A DNA stretch of 33,140 nt from an uncultured Desulfobacterales bacterium (GCA_938048455.1 CALIUY010000020.1:1-33140), one strand, 5' to 3'; counted from the stretch's first letter, positions 16,643-25,903 are shown. The notes: generated by a model not told the origin, from the letters alone. Made by a program: numbers and translations.

Positions 16643-18046
16643 ATGTACCAGGTGCGCTGCCTGACGCTGCCGCCCCTTCGGCAAGCTTCGCGGAGCCTGC
16701 CCCTTCGCCCCGATCCCCCGGGACGGCCGGCGCGGAAAAGCAGGACCGCCGTCGCTCTCCTCTGCGCCGGGATCGCCTTCGCCCTCCTGCACACCGGCTG
16801 GCGGCTCCATGCCGCACGAAGCCTTCCGGGAACGCGCCCCGCCCCTGCCGTCCCGGCGCTTGCCCGCCCCGCCGCCGAGAACCCCATCCCGCGGCCCCCG
16901 CTCAAGCCCTTCTCGAAGGTCGAACTTCAGGCTCTCACGGCCGGCTCCCCTTTTCTCAACCGTGCCGAGGAAGAAATCGAAGTCCGCCAAGGGAGCCGTT
17001 GCTTCACCCTGCGGACCACGCTCGATCCTCGCCTCCAGGAGGCGCTCGTCGGTCATCTCGACCGCCGCCACGCCCGCTCCATCGCCGTTGTGGCGGTCGA
17101 CCCCGCCGACGGCCGCGTGCTCGCCATGGCCGGCTACGACCGGCAACGGCCGGACGTGAACCCCTGCCTCGAGAGCCGCTTTCCGGCGGCCAGCGTCTTC
17201 AAGATCATCACCGCCGCGGCCGCCGTGGAAACCGCCCGACTCCAGCCCGGCAGCCTGATCCCCTTCTCGGGGGGCAAGTACACCCTCTACAAATCCCAGA
17301 TCGCACCGACTCCCTCGCGGCGTGACCAGCAGATCACCCTGCGGGACTCCTTTGCCCAGTCGGTGAATCCGGTCTTCGGCAAACTCGGGGCGAACCTTCT
17401 GGGCCGCGAGCGGATCGAAGGCTATGCCGAGGCCTTCGGCTTCAACCGCGACATCGAGTTCGAGCTTCCGTTGCGGCCGAGTATCGTCGAGATCAGCCGC
17501 GCCGACCGCTACGAGCTCGCCGAGGTGGCCAGCGGCTTCAACCGCACCACACGCATCTCCCCCCTTCACGGCGCCCTGATCGCGGCGGCGATCGTGAACC
17601 GCGGCCGTTGGGTCGAACCCACGATCGTGGACTGGGTGATCGGCCCCGAGGGCCGCGTGCTCTACCAGGGCCGCGCCGTCACGCGCGAGCCCATCATCGA
17701 CCCGTCGACCGCCCTCACTCTGCGTGAGCTCATGCGCGAGACCGTGCAGTCGGGCACAGCGCATCGGGAGTTCCAGAAACACAGCGGGGATCGGTTTCTC
17801 GCGGGGCTGGAGATCGGAGGCAAGACGGGGTCGATCGGCGACGGCTCCGGAGAGTCGCGATACGATTGGTTCGTGGGCTATGCGGTGGATCCCCGAAGCG
17901 GAGAGAAGCTCGCCGTCGCCGCGGTCGTGGCCCACGGCGAGCTGATCGGCACGCGTGCGGCGACCTATGCGGCGCTCGCCTTTCGGGAGCACTTCCGCGG
18001 CACAGCCGAGCGGACCGCCGCCCACGGCACGCCGCGACATTCCTGA
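16643..18046 (+). CDS. Penicillin-binding protein, transpeptidase
   Basis: The 467-residue protein is a D,D-transpeptidase that crosslinks peptidoglycan in the periplasm. After a cytoplasmic arginine/proline-rich N-terminus it has one membrane anchor (about residues 35-52), a short linker and a transpeptidase domain with SVFK (184-187, active-site serine S184), SVN (240-242) and KTG (394-396). It lacks a class A glycosyltransferase and a recognisable PBP dimerisation domain, so it is a short class B-like enzyme. The ATG at 16643 has GGGAG within the end of the transposase gene 4 bp upstream, suggesting coupled expression. Its exact role (division, elongation or accessory) is unclear. Confidence 0.85.
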   Translation: MYQVRCLTLPPLRQASRSLPLRPDPPGRPARKSRTAVALLCAGIAFALLHTGWRLHAARSLPGTRPAPAVPALARPAAENPIPRPPLKPFSKVELQALTAGSPFLNRAEEEIEVRQGSRCFTLRTTLDPRLQEALVGHLDRRHARSIAVVAVDPADGRVLAMAGYDRQRPDVNPCLESRFPAASVFKIITAAAAVETARLQPGSLIPFSGGKYTLYKSQIAPTPSRRDQQITLRDSFAQSVNPVFGKLGANLLGRERIEGYAEAFGFNRDIEFELPLRPSIVEISRADRYELAEVASGFNRTTRISPLHGALIAAAIVNRGRWVEPTIVDWVIGPEGRVLYQGRAVTREPIIDPSTALTLRELMRETVQSGTAHREFQKHSGDRFLAGLEIGGKTGSIGDGSGESRYDWFVGYAVDPRSGEKLAVAAVVAHGELIGTRAATYAALAFREHFRGTAERTAAHGTPRHS

Positions 18047-18083
18047 AAGAAAAAGGCGGGAGGCCCAAGGCGGGCCGCCCGCC
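18047..18083 (-). terminator. Terminator of the tctCBA-icd operon
   Basis: GGCGGG-A-GGCCC (18055-18066) pairs with GGGCC-G-CCCGCC (18072-18083), loop AAGGC. On the minus strand it is followed by a T-rich tract (complement of gaaagaaaaa). It lies between convergent icd and the PBP gene, 18 bases beyond the icd stop. Confidence 0.8.
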
Positions 18084-18101
18084 CGGCGAGGACCAAGGGG
18101 C

Positions 18102-19301
18102 TTAAACCATGCGGGAGGCGACGGCCTCGATGAAGCCCTCGGTCGTCTGCCAGTGGGCGGGCCGCGGCTCCATCAGGGGCACGAGATCCCGGGTCACGAT
18201 TCCCGCCTCGATGCACCCCAGCACCGCCCCCTCCAGCCGATCGGCGAAAGCGACGACCTCGGGGGTACCGTCCAGCTCGCCGCGTTTGCGCAGCGCCCCG
18301 CTCCAGGCGAAGATCGAGGCGACCGAGTTCGTGCTCGTCGGGTTGCCCTTCAGGTGCTCGTAGTAGTGGCGGCGCACCGTACCGTGGGCGGCCTCGAACT
18401 CGAACTTCCCCTCGGGGCTGACCAAAACCGAAGTCATCATCCCGAGACTGCCGAACCCCGCCGCCACCACATCCGAAAAGACGTCTCCGTCGTAGTTGCT
18501 CAAGGCCCAGAGAAAGCCCCCCTCGTGCTTGAGCGCCTGGGCCGCCGCATCGTCGATCAACAGATACCGGTAGCCGATCCCCGCCCGGGCGAACTCCTCC
18601 TGGCGCGCCGCGGTCTCCTCGGCGAAGATCTCCTTGAAGCGGCCCTGGTAGATCTTGCTGATCGTATCTTTGGTCGAAAACCAGAGGTCGATCTTTTCGC
18701 TCAGCGCAAGCGCGATGCAAGCGCGCGCAAAGGAGCGGATCGAGCCCTCCAGGTTGTGGATCCCCATCACGATCCCCGGCCCGTTGAACTCGTGCACGGG
18801 AAGCCGCCGCTCCTCGCCTCCGCCCTCCGGCCGGAAAACGATCTCCACGCGCCCGGGCCGGTCGACCGCCATCTCCACCCCTCGATAGAGATCACCGTAA
18901 GCGTGCCGACCCACGACGATCGGCTTCTTCCAGCTCCGCACCGCGGGCCGGATGTTGGACACCAGGATCGGCTTGCGGAAAACCGTTCCGTCGAGGATGG
19001 AGCGGATCCGGCCGTTCGGCGAGGGCCAGGCTTTTTTCAACCCGTACTCGGCGACCCGCTCGGCATCCGGCGTGATCGTCGCGCACTTGACCCCCACACC
19101 GTATTCGCGGATGGCGTGCGCCGCCTCCTCGGTGACCCGGTCATCGGTCGCATCCCGCGCGCGGATGCCCAAGTCATAGTATCGGAGCTCGACCTCGAGG
19201 TAGGGCAGGATGAGCTTTTCCTTGATCAGCGCCCAGATGATCCGTGTCATCTCGTCGCCGTCGAGTTCGACGAGCGGGGTCTTGACCCGGATTTTCGCCA
19301 T
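18102..19301 (-). CDS. icd: NADP-dependent isocitrate dehydrogenase (homodimeric, eukaryote-like type)
   Basis: This enzyme oxidises and decarboxylates isocitrate to 2-oxoglutarate. The 399-residue protein is of the eukaryote-like subfamily: [12 protein letters not shown] near the start, [39 protein letters not shown], the metal-binding NYDGDVFSD and [13 protein letters not shown]. The RH pair in GTVRRH matches the NADP-phosphate-binding residues of human IDH1 (R314, H315), so NADP is expected. The ATG at 19301 has a strong SD (AGGAAGGG). It sits 35 bp after tctA in the same direction, which couples tricarboxylate uptake to its oxidation. A second, distinct decarboxylating dehydrogenase is encoded at 25900-26982. 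Confidence 0.92.
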   Translation of the reverse strand: MAKIRVKTPLVELDGDEMTRIIWALIKEKLILPYLEVELRYYDLGIRARDATDDRVTEEAAHAIREYGVGVKCATITPDAERVAEYGLKKAWPSPNGRIRSILDGTVFRKPILVSNIRPAVRSWKKPIVVGRHAYGDLYRGVEMAVDRPGRVEIVFRPEGGGEERRLPVHEFNGPGIVMGIHNLEGSIRSFARACIALALSEKIDLWFSTKDTISKIYQGRFKEIFAEETAARQEEFARAGIGYRYLLIDDAAAQALKHEGGFLWALSNYDGDVFSDVVAAGFGSLGMMTSVLVSPEGKFEFEAAHGTVRRHYYEHLKGNPTSTNSVASIFAWSGALRKRGELDGTPEVVAFADRLEGAVLGCIEAGIVTRDLVPLMEPRPAHWQTTEGFIEAVASRMV

Positions 19302-19336
19302 ACGGCCCTTCCTCCCCTCTCTCCGGCGAGCCCTGC

Positions 19337-20830
19337 TCAGGAAGCCCCGAGCATCTTCGGCTTCTTGATCAGGGGGTAGACGATCGAAACGAGCGCCCCG
19401 AGCAGCAACACGGCGCTGATCGGGCCGGAAACCAGCCCGAGCGGGCTTCCCCCCGCAAGCAGGAGCGCCCGCCGCAGCGAAAGCTCGGCGAGATCCCCGA
19501 GTACCAGCGCCAGGATGCAGGGAGCGACCGGAACCCCGAACTTGCGCATGAAGTAGCCGATCAGCGAGAAGACGAACATGAGCATCATGTCGTCCACGCT
19601 GTTGTTGATCCCGAACGCCCCGACCACGCAAAGAATCAGGATCGCGGCCGAAAACACCGAGTAGGGCAGCCGGTTCAGCTGCAGGAAAAGCCGAATCGCC
19701 GTCCCCGCCACCACGAGCAAGAGCAGGTTGATCACGATCATCGCCACGAAGATGCCGTAGATGACATCGGGCCGCTGGGAAAGAAGCAGCGGCCCGGGCT
19801 GCATGCCGTGGATCATGAAGGCCGCCACCAGCATGGCCGTGGTGTTGCTCCCGGGGATCCCGAGGGAGAGCAGGATCGTCATCGAGCCGCCGGTCGAGGC
19901 GTTGTTGGCGCTCTCGGCCGCCATCAGCCCCTCGATCGCCCCCTTGCCGAACTTCTGCGGCTCGTGCTTCGCCGTGCGCGCGGCCTCGCCGTAAGCGAGA
20001 AAGGCCGCGATCGTCGCCCCGGCCCCCGGCAGCGCCCCCACGATCGTGCCGATGATCGGCGAGCGGATCATCGTCAGCCAGTACTTCCGGAAAAGCGAAA
20101 ACCGCGGCAACTCTTGCAGCAGCCCGCGGTACTCGACCATCCCTTTGTATTCTTTGAAGGGCTCCTCGGCCTCGATCATGATCTCCGAGACGGCAAGAAG
20201 CCCGACCATCGCCACCACGAAATTCACCCCTCCGAGAAGCGTCACCGTTCCGAAGGTAAACCGCTCCTCGCCGGTGATGCCGTCGGTGCCGATGGTCGCG
20301 AGAAACAACCCGAAGAAGCAGGAGAGAAACCCTTTAAGCATCGAGCCGCCCGAGAGCCCTGAGACGACGCTCAACCCCAGAATGGTGAGCGCGAAGTATT
20401 CCGCAGGCCCGAAGCGCAGCGCGAAATCGGCGATCAGGGGGGTGGCGACGATCATGAACAGCACGCTGAAAAGGCCGCCGAAGATCGAGCACAAGAGATA
20501 GGTCCACATGGCGGCCGCGGCCTTGCCTTGCTTGGCGAGCGCATGGCCTTCGATCACCGTCGGCACCGAGGAGGGCTCACCGGGAATACCGAAAAGGATG
20601 GAGGTGATCCCGCCTCCCGTGATGCCGCCCAGGTATGCCCCGACCAGAAGCACGAAAGCCGTCATGGGCGAAAGCGTGTAGGTGAAGGAGAGGATGAGGA
20701 CGACCCCCATCGAGGTGCTGATGCCGGGCAGCGCCCCCGCGAGCAACCCCCAGAGCGCGCCCAGGACCATGGCAAGCAGGTTCGGCGGCAGGAGCACCGT
20801 GGCGAAGGCCTGCGCATAGATTTCGAGCAT
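19337..20830 (-). CDS. tctA: Tripartite tricarboxylate transporter, large membrane subunit TctA
   Basis: TctA is the large channel subunit of the proton- or sodium-driven TTT importer. The 497-residue protein has about twelve membrane segments and both TctA signature regions: [20 protein letters not shown] (from residue 32) with [11 protein letters not shown], and the repeat [19 protein letters not shown] with [14 protein letters not shown]. These PGxS/PGxG hairpins are typical. It follows tctB by 23 bp. The substrate is set by TctC and not readable here, but tricarballylate, citrate or aconitate fits the neighbours. Confidence 0.95.
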   Translation of the reverse strand: MLEIYAQAFATVLLPPNLLAMVLGALWGLLAGALPGISTSMGVVLILSFTYTLSPMTAFVLLVGAYLGGITGGGITSILFGIPGEPSSVPTVIEGHALAKQGKAAAAMWTYLLCSIFGGLFSVLFMIVATPLIADFALRFGPAEYFALTILGLSVVSGLSGGSMLKGFLSCFFGLFLATIGTDGITGEERFTFGTVTLLGGVNFVVAMVGLLAVSEIMIEAEEPFKEYKGMVEYRGLLQELPRFSLFRKYWLTMIRSPIIGTIVGALPGAGATIAAFLAYGEAARTAKHEPQKFGKGAIEGLMAAESANNASTGGSMTILLSLGIPGSNTTAMLVAAFMIHGMQPGPLLLSQRPDVIYGIFVAMIVINLLLLVVAGTAIRLFLQLNRLPYSVFSAAILILCVVGAFGINNSVDDMMLMFVFSLIGYFMRKFGVPVAPCILALVLGDLAELSLRRALLLAGGSPLGLVSGPISAVLLLGALVSIVYPLIKKPKMLGAS

Positions 20831-20853
20831 TACGCCCTCCCCGCACCTGGGAC

Positions 20854-21360
20854 TTAGTAAAATAGGCGGCTGAACGCGGCGAAGATCCCGATCCCTTTGG
20901 GAAAGGGGATCGAGAGAAATTTAAGGAATACGGCGCTCATGACCGTGGTGAGCACCAAGGGCGCCGTGACGAGAACCTTGACCCGGCGCTCCCCCAGGGC
21001 GAAGGCGAAGGCCGGAATAAACAGCAGCGTCGCCAGGATAAAGCCGATCAAGGAAACGGCCCAGAGATAGACGAAGAAGCAGGCCGTGCTCAAAGCCACG
21101 GCCTGCCGTCTTCTGCGGCTTTCATCCCCCTCGTCCCGGTCGGCCGCTTGCGCCGCCGCAGCCCGCCGCGGGGATCGCACGGCCCGGACCAGCAACACCA
21201 CGCTGAACCCCAGGGAGGCCGCAAGCGCAATCAGCGGCCAAAGGGCGCTTCCGATCTCGCCCGCCCGCCCCTCGCCCATCAGGGCGAGCGCCTGCACGCC
21301 CATGAAGCCGAAAAAGGCGACGCAGACGGCAAAAAAGAAAACCTCCCCTTTCGTTTTCAT
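20854..21360 (-). CDS. tctB: Tripartite tricarboxylate transporter, small membrane subunit TctB
   Basis: The 168-residue protein has four predicted membrane segments, the TctB pattern: EVFFFAVCVAFFGFMG (about 5-20), LIALAASLGFSVVLLV, a cytoplasmic arginine/alanine/acidic loop (about 62-92) and two C-terminal hydrophobic hairpins ending FPKGIGIFAAFSRLFY. The ATG at 21360 is favoured (MKTKGEV start, GGAGAGG upstream); an in-frame GTG at 21402 would add 14 polar residues. It lies between tctC (61 bp) and tctA (23 bp). Confidence 0.85.
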   Translation of the reverse strand: MKTKGEVFFFAVCVAFFGFMGVQALALMGEGRAGEIGSALWPLIALAASLGFSVVLLVRAVRSPRRAAAAQAADRDEGDESRRRRQAVALSTACFFVYLWAVSLIGFILATLLFIPAFAFALGERRVKVLVTAPLVLTTVMSAVFLKFLSIPFPKGIGIFAAFSRLFY

Positions 21361-21421
21361 GCGGGCACCCGCCTCTCCTTCGCCTTCTCGTTCTCGACCC
21401 ACGCGGCCTCGCGGCCGAGGT

Positions 21422-22405
21422 CTATTTTACGTATCCCAGATCTTTCAGCACCTCGGCGAAGAAGGCGATCTCCTCTTCCCAGTATTTGCGGGTCTCCTCC
21501 GGGCCGAGGTAGCCGGGACGCACATCGAGGTGGTTGTCTTTGATGTACTTCACATAGGTCGGGTTCTCGAGCGCTTTGCGGATCACCTCGAGCAGGAACT
21601 TTTGCCGCTCGGGCGGGGTGCCTTTTCGCACCGCCCAGGCGCGCATGAGGCCGTGGGTGTAGTTGATGCCGCGCTCCACAGCGGAGGGCACATCGGGCAA
21701 CGCCGGATGCCGCTTGTCCATGATCACGCAAAGGGCCCGGAGCTTGCCCGCGTTGATGAGCGGAAGCGTCTCGGCCAGTTCCTCGACCGCCCCGTGGATG
21801 TGGCCGCCCAGGATCGCGGCTTTGATCTCGGCCCCGGAGTCGAAGGGCACGAAGGTCACCTGCACGCCCACGGTCTTGAAAAAAGCGACGGTCTGGATCT
21901 CGGACCAGCCGCCCGGGGAGGTGCCGGCGAATTTCAGCATCTTCGGATTCTTTTTCCCGTAGTCGATCAGCTCTTCGATCGTCTTGAACTTGGATTCTCC
22001 GGAGACGATGACCCCGGAGGTGTCCCATTGGATGCGGCACAGAGGATCGAAGTCGTTCAGAATGTGCGCCCGGGTTTTGGGTTTGACGGCATCGATCAAA
22101 TGGGAGGTCGTCACCGCGAGGACCGTGTAGCCGTCGGCGGGCTGTTGGCTTACGTGCAGCATGCCCTTGGTCGCCCCGCCGCCCGGCATGTTGGTCACCA
22201 CCAGACCGTGTTTGAGCAGGGGCTTCATTCCCTCGGCCACAGCGCGCGCCGCCGTGTCGCTTCCGCCGCCCGCTCCGAAGGGAACGACGATCTCGATCGC
22301 CCGCTCGGGAAAATCCGCCGCCTGCGCCGTGCTGATCCTAAAGCCGCCACCCAGGAGAAGCGCAAGGGAAAGCGTAAGGGAAAGGCAAACCATCTTTTTT
22401 TTCAT
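21422..22405 (-). CDS. tctC: Tripartite tricarboxylate transporter, periplasmic binding protein TctC
   Basis: This 327-residue extracytoplasmic receptor of the TctC/Bug family has a signal peptide (residues 1-29, TAQA-ADF). The family's IEIVVPFGAGGGSDTAARAVAEGM follows at about 37-60, then NMPGGGATKGMLHV and a C-terminal PTY/YWEEEIAFFAEV end. It delivers the tricarboxylate to TctBA. SD GGAGGA precedes the ATG. As first gene of tctC-tctB-tctA-icd it is divergent from the PrpR-type activator, 267 bp away. Bug proteins are widely duplicated, so the ligand is uncertain. Confidence 0.93.
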   Translation of the reverse strand: MKKKMVCLSLTLSLALLLGGGFRISTAQAADFPERAIEIVVPFGAGGGSDTAARAVAEGMKPLLKHGLVVTNMPGGGATKGMLHVSQQPADGYTVLAVTTSHLIDAVKPKTRAHILNDFDPLCRIQWDTSGVIVSGESKFKTIEELIDYGKKNPKMLKFAGTSPGGWSEIQTVAFFKTVGVQVTFVPFDSGAEIKAAILGGHIHGAVEELAETLPLINAGKLRALCVIMDKRHPALPDVPSAVERGINYTHGLMRAWAVRKGTPPERQKFLLEVIRKALENPTYVKYIKDNHLDVRPGYLGPEETRKYWEEEIAFFAEVLKDLGYVK

Positions 22406-22487
22406 CGTTTTCCTCCTTCCTCAAAAAGTAGGCTGAGCGCATGGCAAGGCATTACCTCCGGTCGAACGACACCGTCGGCTTGGAGGG

Positions 22488-22548
22488 TATCCGGGAACGC
22501 CGGGAGTATCCGGAATGCGGCGATCTTTGTCAATCATTCACCGATTGA
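22488..22548. repeat. Direct and inverted repeats in the tctC/activator intergenic region
   Basis: TATCCGG occurs at 22488-22494 and 22507-22513, 19 bp apart (about two helical turns). TCAATC (22530-22535) and GATTGA (22543-22548) form an inverted repeat with a 7-base spacer. Both lie between the divergent genes and could be operators, but no assignment is possible. Most of 22406-22672 has no other recognised element apart from the sigma54-like sequence and the operator listed separately. Confidence 0.3.
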
Positions 22549-22566
22549 ACTCCGATTCGCTCACTA

Positions 22567-22582
22567 TACAGAATTCATGCCA
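22567..22582 (-). promoter_or_regulatory. Weak sigma54-like promoter candidate for tctC
   Basis: The minus strand reads TGGCATGAATTCTGTA, with GG at -24 exact and -12 reading GT instead of GC (consensus TGGCACG-N4-TTGCA). It would start near 22556, leaving a 150-base leader to tctC. The operator at 22680-22706 then lies about 130 bp upstream, the usual enhancer distance for a sigma54 activator. The mismatch at -12 keeps confidence low. Confidence 0.3.
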
Positions 22583-22672
22583 GCGATACGGAACATCGGC
22601 CGCGGGCACGAAGGACTGCACAATCCCCGGCTCCGCTCCTTGCTCCGGGGAAGTCCGGGTTGACTTTGGGCA

Positions 22673-24658
22673 ATGCATCTGAAACATAATGTTTCTGTGG
22701 TGAAACCATCTTTCATCTCCTCCGGCCGTAGGGTGCGCATCGGCGTTTTCGCCTCGAGTCCTTCGCTGGTCGAGCGCATCCGCGCGCTGGGCGAGCGGCG
22801 CCACATCGAACTCTCCCTCAGCACCTGCGGCCTCGAAGAGGCCCTGCCCGCCGCCCGGGCGATGGAGGAGCAGGGCATCGAGGTCGTGGTCGGCCGCCGG
22901 GGGACGGCCCATCTCCTGCGCGAAAGCCTGCGCATTCCTGTCCTTTCCTTCCCGCACCGCTCGCTCGATCTTCTCGTGAGCCTGAAGCAGGCGGCCGCCC
23001 GCGGCCGGAAAATCCTGCTTCCCGTCTTCCGCCGCCCGTTCTCGGGAATCGACATCCTCGAGGAGATCCTCGGTCTCGAGATCCACCAGGGCCTTTACAG
23101 CGGCCGGGCCAGCCTCGCGAAGGCGATCGCCGCGGGCGCGCGGCGCGGCTGCGCGGCCGTGGTGGGAGGCGGGGTGACGCAGCGGATCGCCGCCCGCCAC
23201 GGGCTTCCCTTCTTCGAGATCCGCACCTCGGATGAGGATCTTGCGGCAACGCTCGACAACGCCATTTCGGTCGCCCTCGCCGGCCGCGAGCAGCGCGCCG
23301 TCGCCCGCCGCTACCAGGCGGTGATCGATGCCGCATCCGACGGGATCCTCGCCTTCGATGCCGCCGGGTGCGCCATCGTTGCGAACGCCGCGGCCTGCCG
23401 GGCGCTGCGGCTTCCTCAGGAAAAGATCCTCGGCCGCACCGTCTCCGAGCTTCTCGCGCAGAGCCCCGTGCCGCATATTCTCCAGAACCCCGTCCCCGTC
23501 CAGGACCGTATCGACCAGGTCCACGGCGAGCGCTTCGTGTTCAGCGATCGCCCCATTCTGCTCGACGGGGAGACGATCGGCGCGGTTTCGACCTTCCGCG
23601 ACATCGGCGGCGTGATGCGCACGGAGCACGCCGTGCGCCGCACGCTCTCCTTGGGGCTGACCGCGAAGTACGGCCTTGAGCTGCTCGTGCACAAAAGCCC
23701 TTCGATGCAGCGCACGGTGGAGCGCGCCCGGCAGTACGGCCGCACGGATTCGACCGTGCTCCTGATCGGCGAAACCGGAACGGGAAAGGAAATCTTCGCC
23801 CACGGCATCCACCGGCTGAGCCGCAGAAGCCGCCATCCCTTCGTCTCGATCAACTGCGCGGCGCTTCCCGAGCCGCTGCTCGAAAGCGAGCTCTTCGGTC
23901 ACGAGGAAGGCGCCTTCACCGGCTCACGGCGCGGCGGCAAACCCGGCCGTTTCGAACTCGCGCACCAGGGGACGATCTTTCTGGACGAGATCGACTCCAC
24001 CTCGGAGGCGATGCAGCTCCGGCTGCTCCGGGTGCTGCAGGAAGGCGAAGTGATGCGGGTCGGCGGCGACCGCGTCATCCCGGTCGATGTGCGCGTCATC
24101 GCCGCCGCAAGCCGCGAGCTCGAGGCCCCGCTGCGCGAGGGGCGCTTCCGGCCCGATCTCTTCTTCCGCCTGAACGTTCTGCGGCTGCACATCCCGCCGC
24201 TTCGGGAGCGCCGCGAGGACATCGGGCTGCTGCTCTCCCATTTCATCCGCGACTTCTGCAACCGCGAGGGCATCCGGCCGATCCCGATCCCCCGCGCCTA
24301 CTTGGCGAAGCTCGCCGACTACCCCTGGCCGGGAAACGTGCGCCAGCTGAAAAACTTCGCCGAGCGGCTTGTTCTGAACTGCAACCTCTCCTGCGACCCC
24401 GGAATGCTCGACACGCTCTATGCGGAGCTGTTGCGCATCGACGCGCCCCGGTCTCCGCAACCCCCGGCGGCGGGCCGAAGCCCCGCCGCCTCTCCCGCGA
24501 CGGCGAAGCCGCCTTCCGCTGCGGGCGACGAGGCGGCCCATCTCCTCGAGACGCTGCAGCGCAACCGCTTTCACCGCGGCCGCGCGGCGGCCGATCTGGG
24601 GATCAGCCGCACGACCCTCTGGCGCCGCATGCGGGCGCTCGGCCTCGATTGCGCCTGA
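22673..24658 (+). CDS. PrpR-type sigma54-dependent transcriptional activator
   Basis: This 661-residue regulator has a PrpR N-terminal effector domain (about residues 21-200), a PAS domain (about 212-310), a sigma54 AAA+ domain (about 340-570) and a C-terminal Fis-type helix-turn-helix (about 615-660). Walker A is GETGTGKE (366-373), the sigma54-contact loop is GAFTGS (413-418, the serine form is usual in PrpR), and Walker B is TIFLDEID (434-441). PrpR domains bind carboxylate metabolites such as 2-methylcitrate, which fits a tricarboxylate inducer. Target candidates are the sigma54 promoter at 24674 and tct/tcu. The start has a weak SD; GTGs at 22697 or 22733 are alternatives. The operator motif lies at its first codons. 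Confidence 0.9.
   Translation: MHLKHNVSVVKPSFISSGRRVRIGVFASSPSLVERIRALGERRHIELSLSTCGLEEALPAARAMEEQGIEVVVGRRGTAHLLRESLRIPVLSFPHRSLDLLVSLKQAAARGRKILLPVFRRPFSGIDILEEILGLEIHQGLYSGRASLAKAIAAGARRGCAAVVGGGVTQRIAARHGLPFFEIRTSDEDLAATLDNAISVALAGREQRAVARRYQAVIDAASDGILAFDAAGCAIVANAAACRALRLPQEKILGRTVSELLAQSPVPHILQNPVPVQDRIDQVHGERFVFSDRPILLDGETIGAVSTFRDIGGVMRTEHAVRRTLSLGLTAKYGLELLVHKSPSMQRTVERARQYGRTDSTVLLIGETGTGKEIFAHGIHRLSRRSRHPFVSINCAALPEPLLESELFGHEEGAFTGSRRGGKPGRFELAHQGTIFLDEIDSTSEAMQLRLLRVLQEGEVMRVGGDRVIPVDVRVIAAASRELEAPLREGRFRPDLFFRLNVLRLHIPPLRERREDIGLLLSHFIRDFCNREGIRPIPIPRAYLAKLADYPWPGNVRQLKNFAERLVLNCNLSCDPGMLDTLYAELLRIDAPRSPQPPAAGRSPAASPATAKPPSAAGDEAAHLLETLQRNRFHRGRAAADLGISRTTLWRRMRALGLDCA
22680..22706. 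promoter_or_regulatory. Shared inverted-repeat operator, copy A (tctC/activator region)
   Basis: TGAAACATAATGTTTCT (22680-22696) contains GAAAC-N5-GTTTC, followed after 6 bases by a third half-site GAAAC (22702-22706). The same arrangement occurs upstream of tcuA at 29644-29668. It overlaps the annotated start of the activator gene, so it may mean that the true start is downstream, or the site may lie in the coding start. It is the probable binding site of the PrpR-type activator. Confidence 0.5.
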
Positions 24659-24673
24659 GGCGGAAAGCGGCGC

Positions 24674-24689
24674 TGGCATCGCTTTTGCT
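24674..24689 (+). promoter_or_regulatory. Sigma54 (-24/-12) promoter of prpF and the dehydrogenase
   Basis: TGGCATCGCTTTTGCT has GG (24675-24676) and GC (24687-24688) separated by exactly 10 bases, matching TGGCACG-N4-TTGCW except in one position. It lies 16 bp after the stop of the sigma54 activator and 63 bp before prpF. Transcription would start near 24700. This is strong evidence that the neighbouring activator drives the downstream pair. Confidence 0.8.
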
Positions 24690-24736
24690 CTCCGCTGATT
24701 TTACGTTTCCCCGGATCCCGGAGAGAGGAGGACGTT

Positions 24737-25903
24737 ATGGTGAGACGCATTCCCGCCGTCCTGATGCGCGGCGGAACCAGCCGCGGGCTCTTTTTTCACG
24801 ATCGGGATCTCCCGCGGGAAGCGAAGCTCGTCGAACAAATGGTCCTCGCCGCCTACGGCAGCCCCGACCCCTTCGGCCGGCAGACCGACGGCGTGGGCGG
24901 CGGAACGAGCCTGACGAGCAAAGTGGCGATCATCCGCCCCGCCGACGAGGAAGGCTTCGATGTCGTCTACCGCTTCGGCCAAGTGGCGATCGACCGCCCC
25001 GAGGTCGACTTCCGCGGCAACTGCGGCAATCTCTCCGCGGCCGTCGGCCCCTTCGCCGTGGACGAGGGCCTTGTCCCCGCCGTGGAGCCGGTCACCCGGG
25101 TGCGCATCCACCAGGAGAACACGAACACGCTCATCGTATCCGAGGTTCCCGTGCGCGACGGCCGCTTCCTCGAAACGGGCGATTACCGGATCGACGGGAT
25201 CCCCTTCCCCGGCTCCCGGATCCGGCTGCATTTCGTGCGGCCCGAGGGGGCGGTCACCGCCGCGCTCTTTCCCACGGGTGCACGAAAGGACCGTTTCACG
25301 CTTCCCGGCGGGAAAACGATCGCCGCCACCTGTCTCGACGCCGCCAACCCCTTCGTTTTCGTGCGCGCCGATGCGCTCGGTCTGAGGGGGGTGGAGATCG
25401 AAGCCTTCGAGAGCAGCGCGGAATTGCGCGAGGAGCTGGAAGCCGTGCGCCGCCAGGCCGCGGTGGCCATGGGGATCGCCCCCTCGGTTGCCGAAGCCGC
25501 CCGCCGAAATCAGGCCGTCCCCAAGATCGCGGTCGTCGCAGCGCCCGCCGCTTACCGCGCGGTGAACGGCCGCGAGGTCGCCGCGGAGGAGATCACGCTC
25601 GTCGCCCGCATGATGTCCATGGGGGCGCTCCACCGCGCCTACGCGGTCAGCGGAGCGATCGCCACCGCCGGGGCGGCGCGCATCCCGGGTACGGTGGTGA
25701 GCGAGGTGGCGAGGCTTGCGGTCGAGGAGCCGGCGCGCGTCGTGATCGGGCATCCGAGCGGCCGGATCGAGGCCGAGGCGGAGATCGCGGAAAAGGACGG
25801 CGGGATCGTCTACGAGGAGGGCATCGTGGGAAGGACGGCCAGGCGCCTGATGGAGGGTTTCGTCCTCATCCCGGAGCGGATCTCCGAGGGGGACCGGTTG
25901 TGA
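24737..25903 (+). CDS. prpF: PrpF-family aconitate/methylaconitate isomerase
   Basis: PrpF proteins move or isomerise the double bond of aconitate-type acids (2-methyl-cis/trans-aconitate, trans-aconitate) and related isomerases act on methylitaconate or oxalomesaconate. The 388-residue protein has the family start AVLMRGGTSRGLFF (7-20), the catalytic lysine region GGTSLTSKVAII (55-66, K62) and the cysteine in DFRGNCGNLSAAVG (91-104, C96), matching the PrpF lysine/cysteine pair. SD AGAGGAGG precedes the ATG. It is the first gene behind the sigma54 promoter and overlaps the following dehydrogenase by 4 bases. No prpC/prpD is present, so aconitate rather than methylcitrate metabolism is likely here. 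Exact substrate is inferred. Confidence 0.88.
   Translation: MVRRIPAVLMRGGTSRGLFFHDRDLPREAKLVEQMVLAAYGSPDPFGRQTDGVGGGTSLTSKVAIIRPADEEGFDVVYRFGQVAIDRPEVDFRGNCGNLSAAVGPFAVDEGLVPAVEPVTRVRIHQENTNTLIVSEVPVRDGRFLETGDYRIDGIPFPGSRIRLHFVRPEGAVTAALFPTGARKDRFTLPGGKTIAATCLDAANPFVFVRADALGLRGVEIEAFESSAELREELEAVRRQAAVAMGIAPSVAEAARRNQAVPKIAVVAAPAAYRAVNGREVAAEEITLVARMMSMGALHRAYAVSGAIATAGAARIPGTVVSEVARLAVEEPARVVIGHPSGRIEAEAEIAEKDGGIVYEEGIVGRTARRLMEGFVLIPERISEGDRL

Noticed and set aside
19302-19631. N-terminal extension of Icd in the same frame
   Set aside because: It overlaps the 3' end of tctA, and the homologous start [18 protein letters not shown] begins at 19301 behind a strong SD.
22680-22706. Reading the GAAAC/GTTTC cluster as chance palindrome
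   Set aside because: Rejected the chance explanation because the same half-site arrangement recurs at the tcuA promoter of the same functional island; the motif stays listed as probable.
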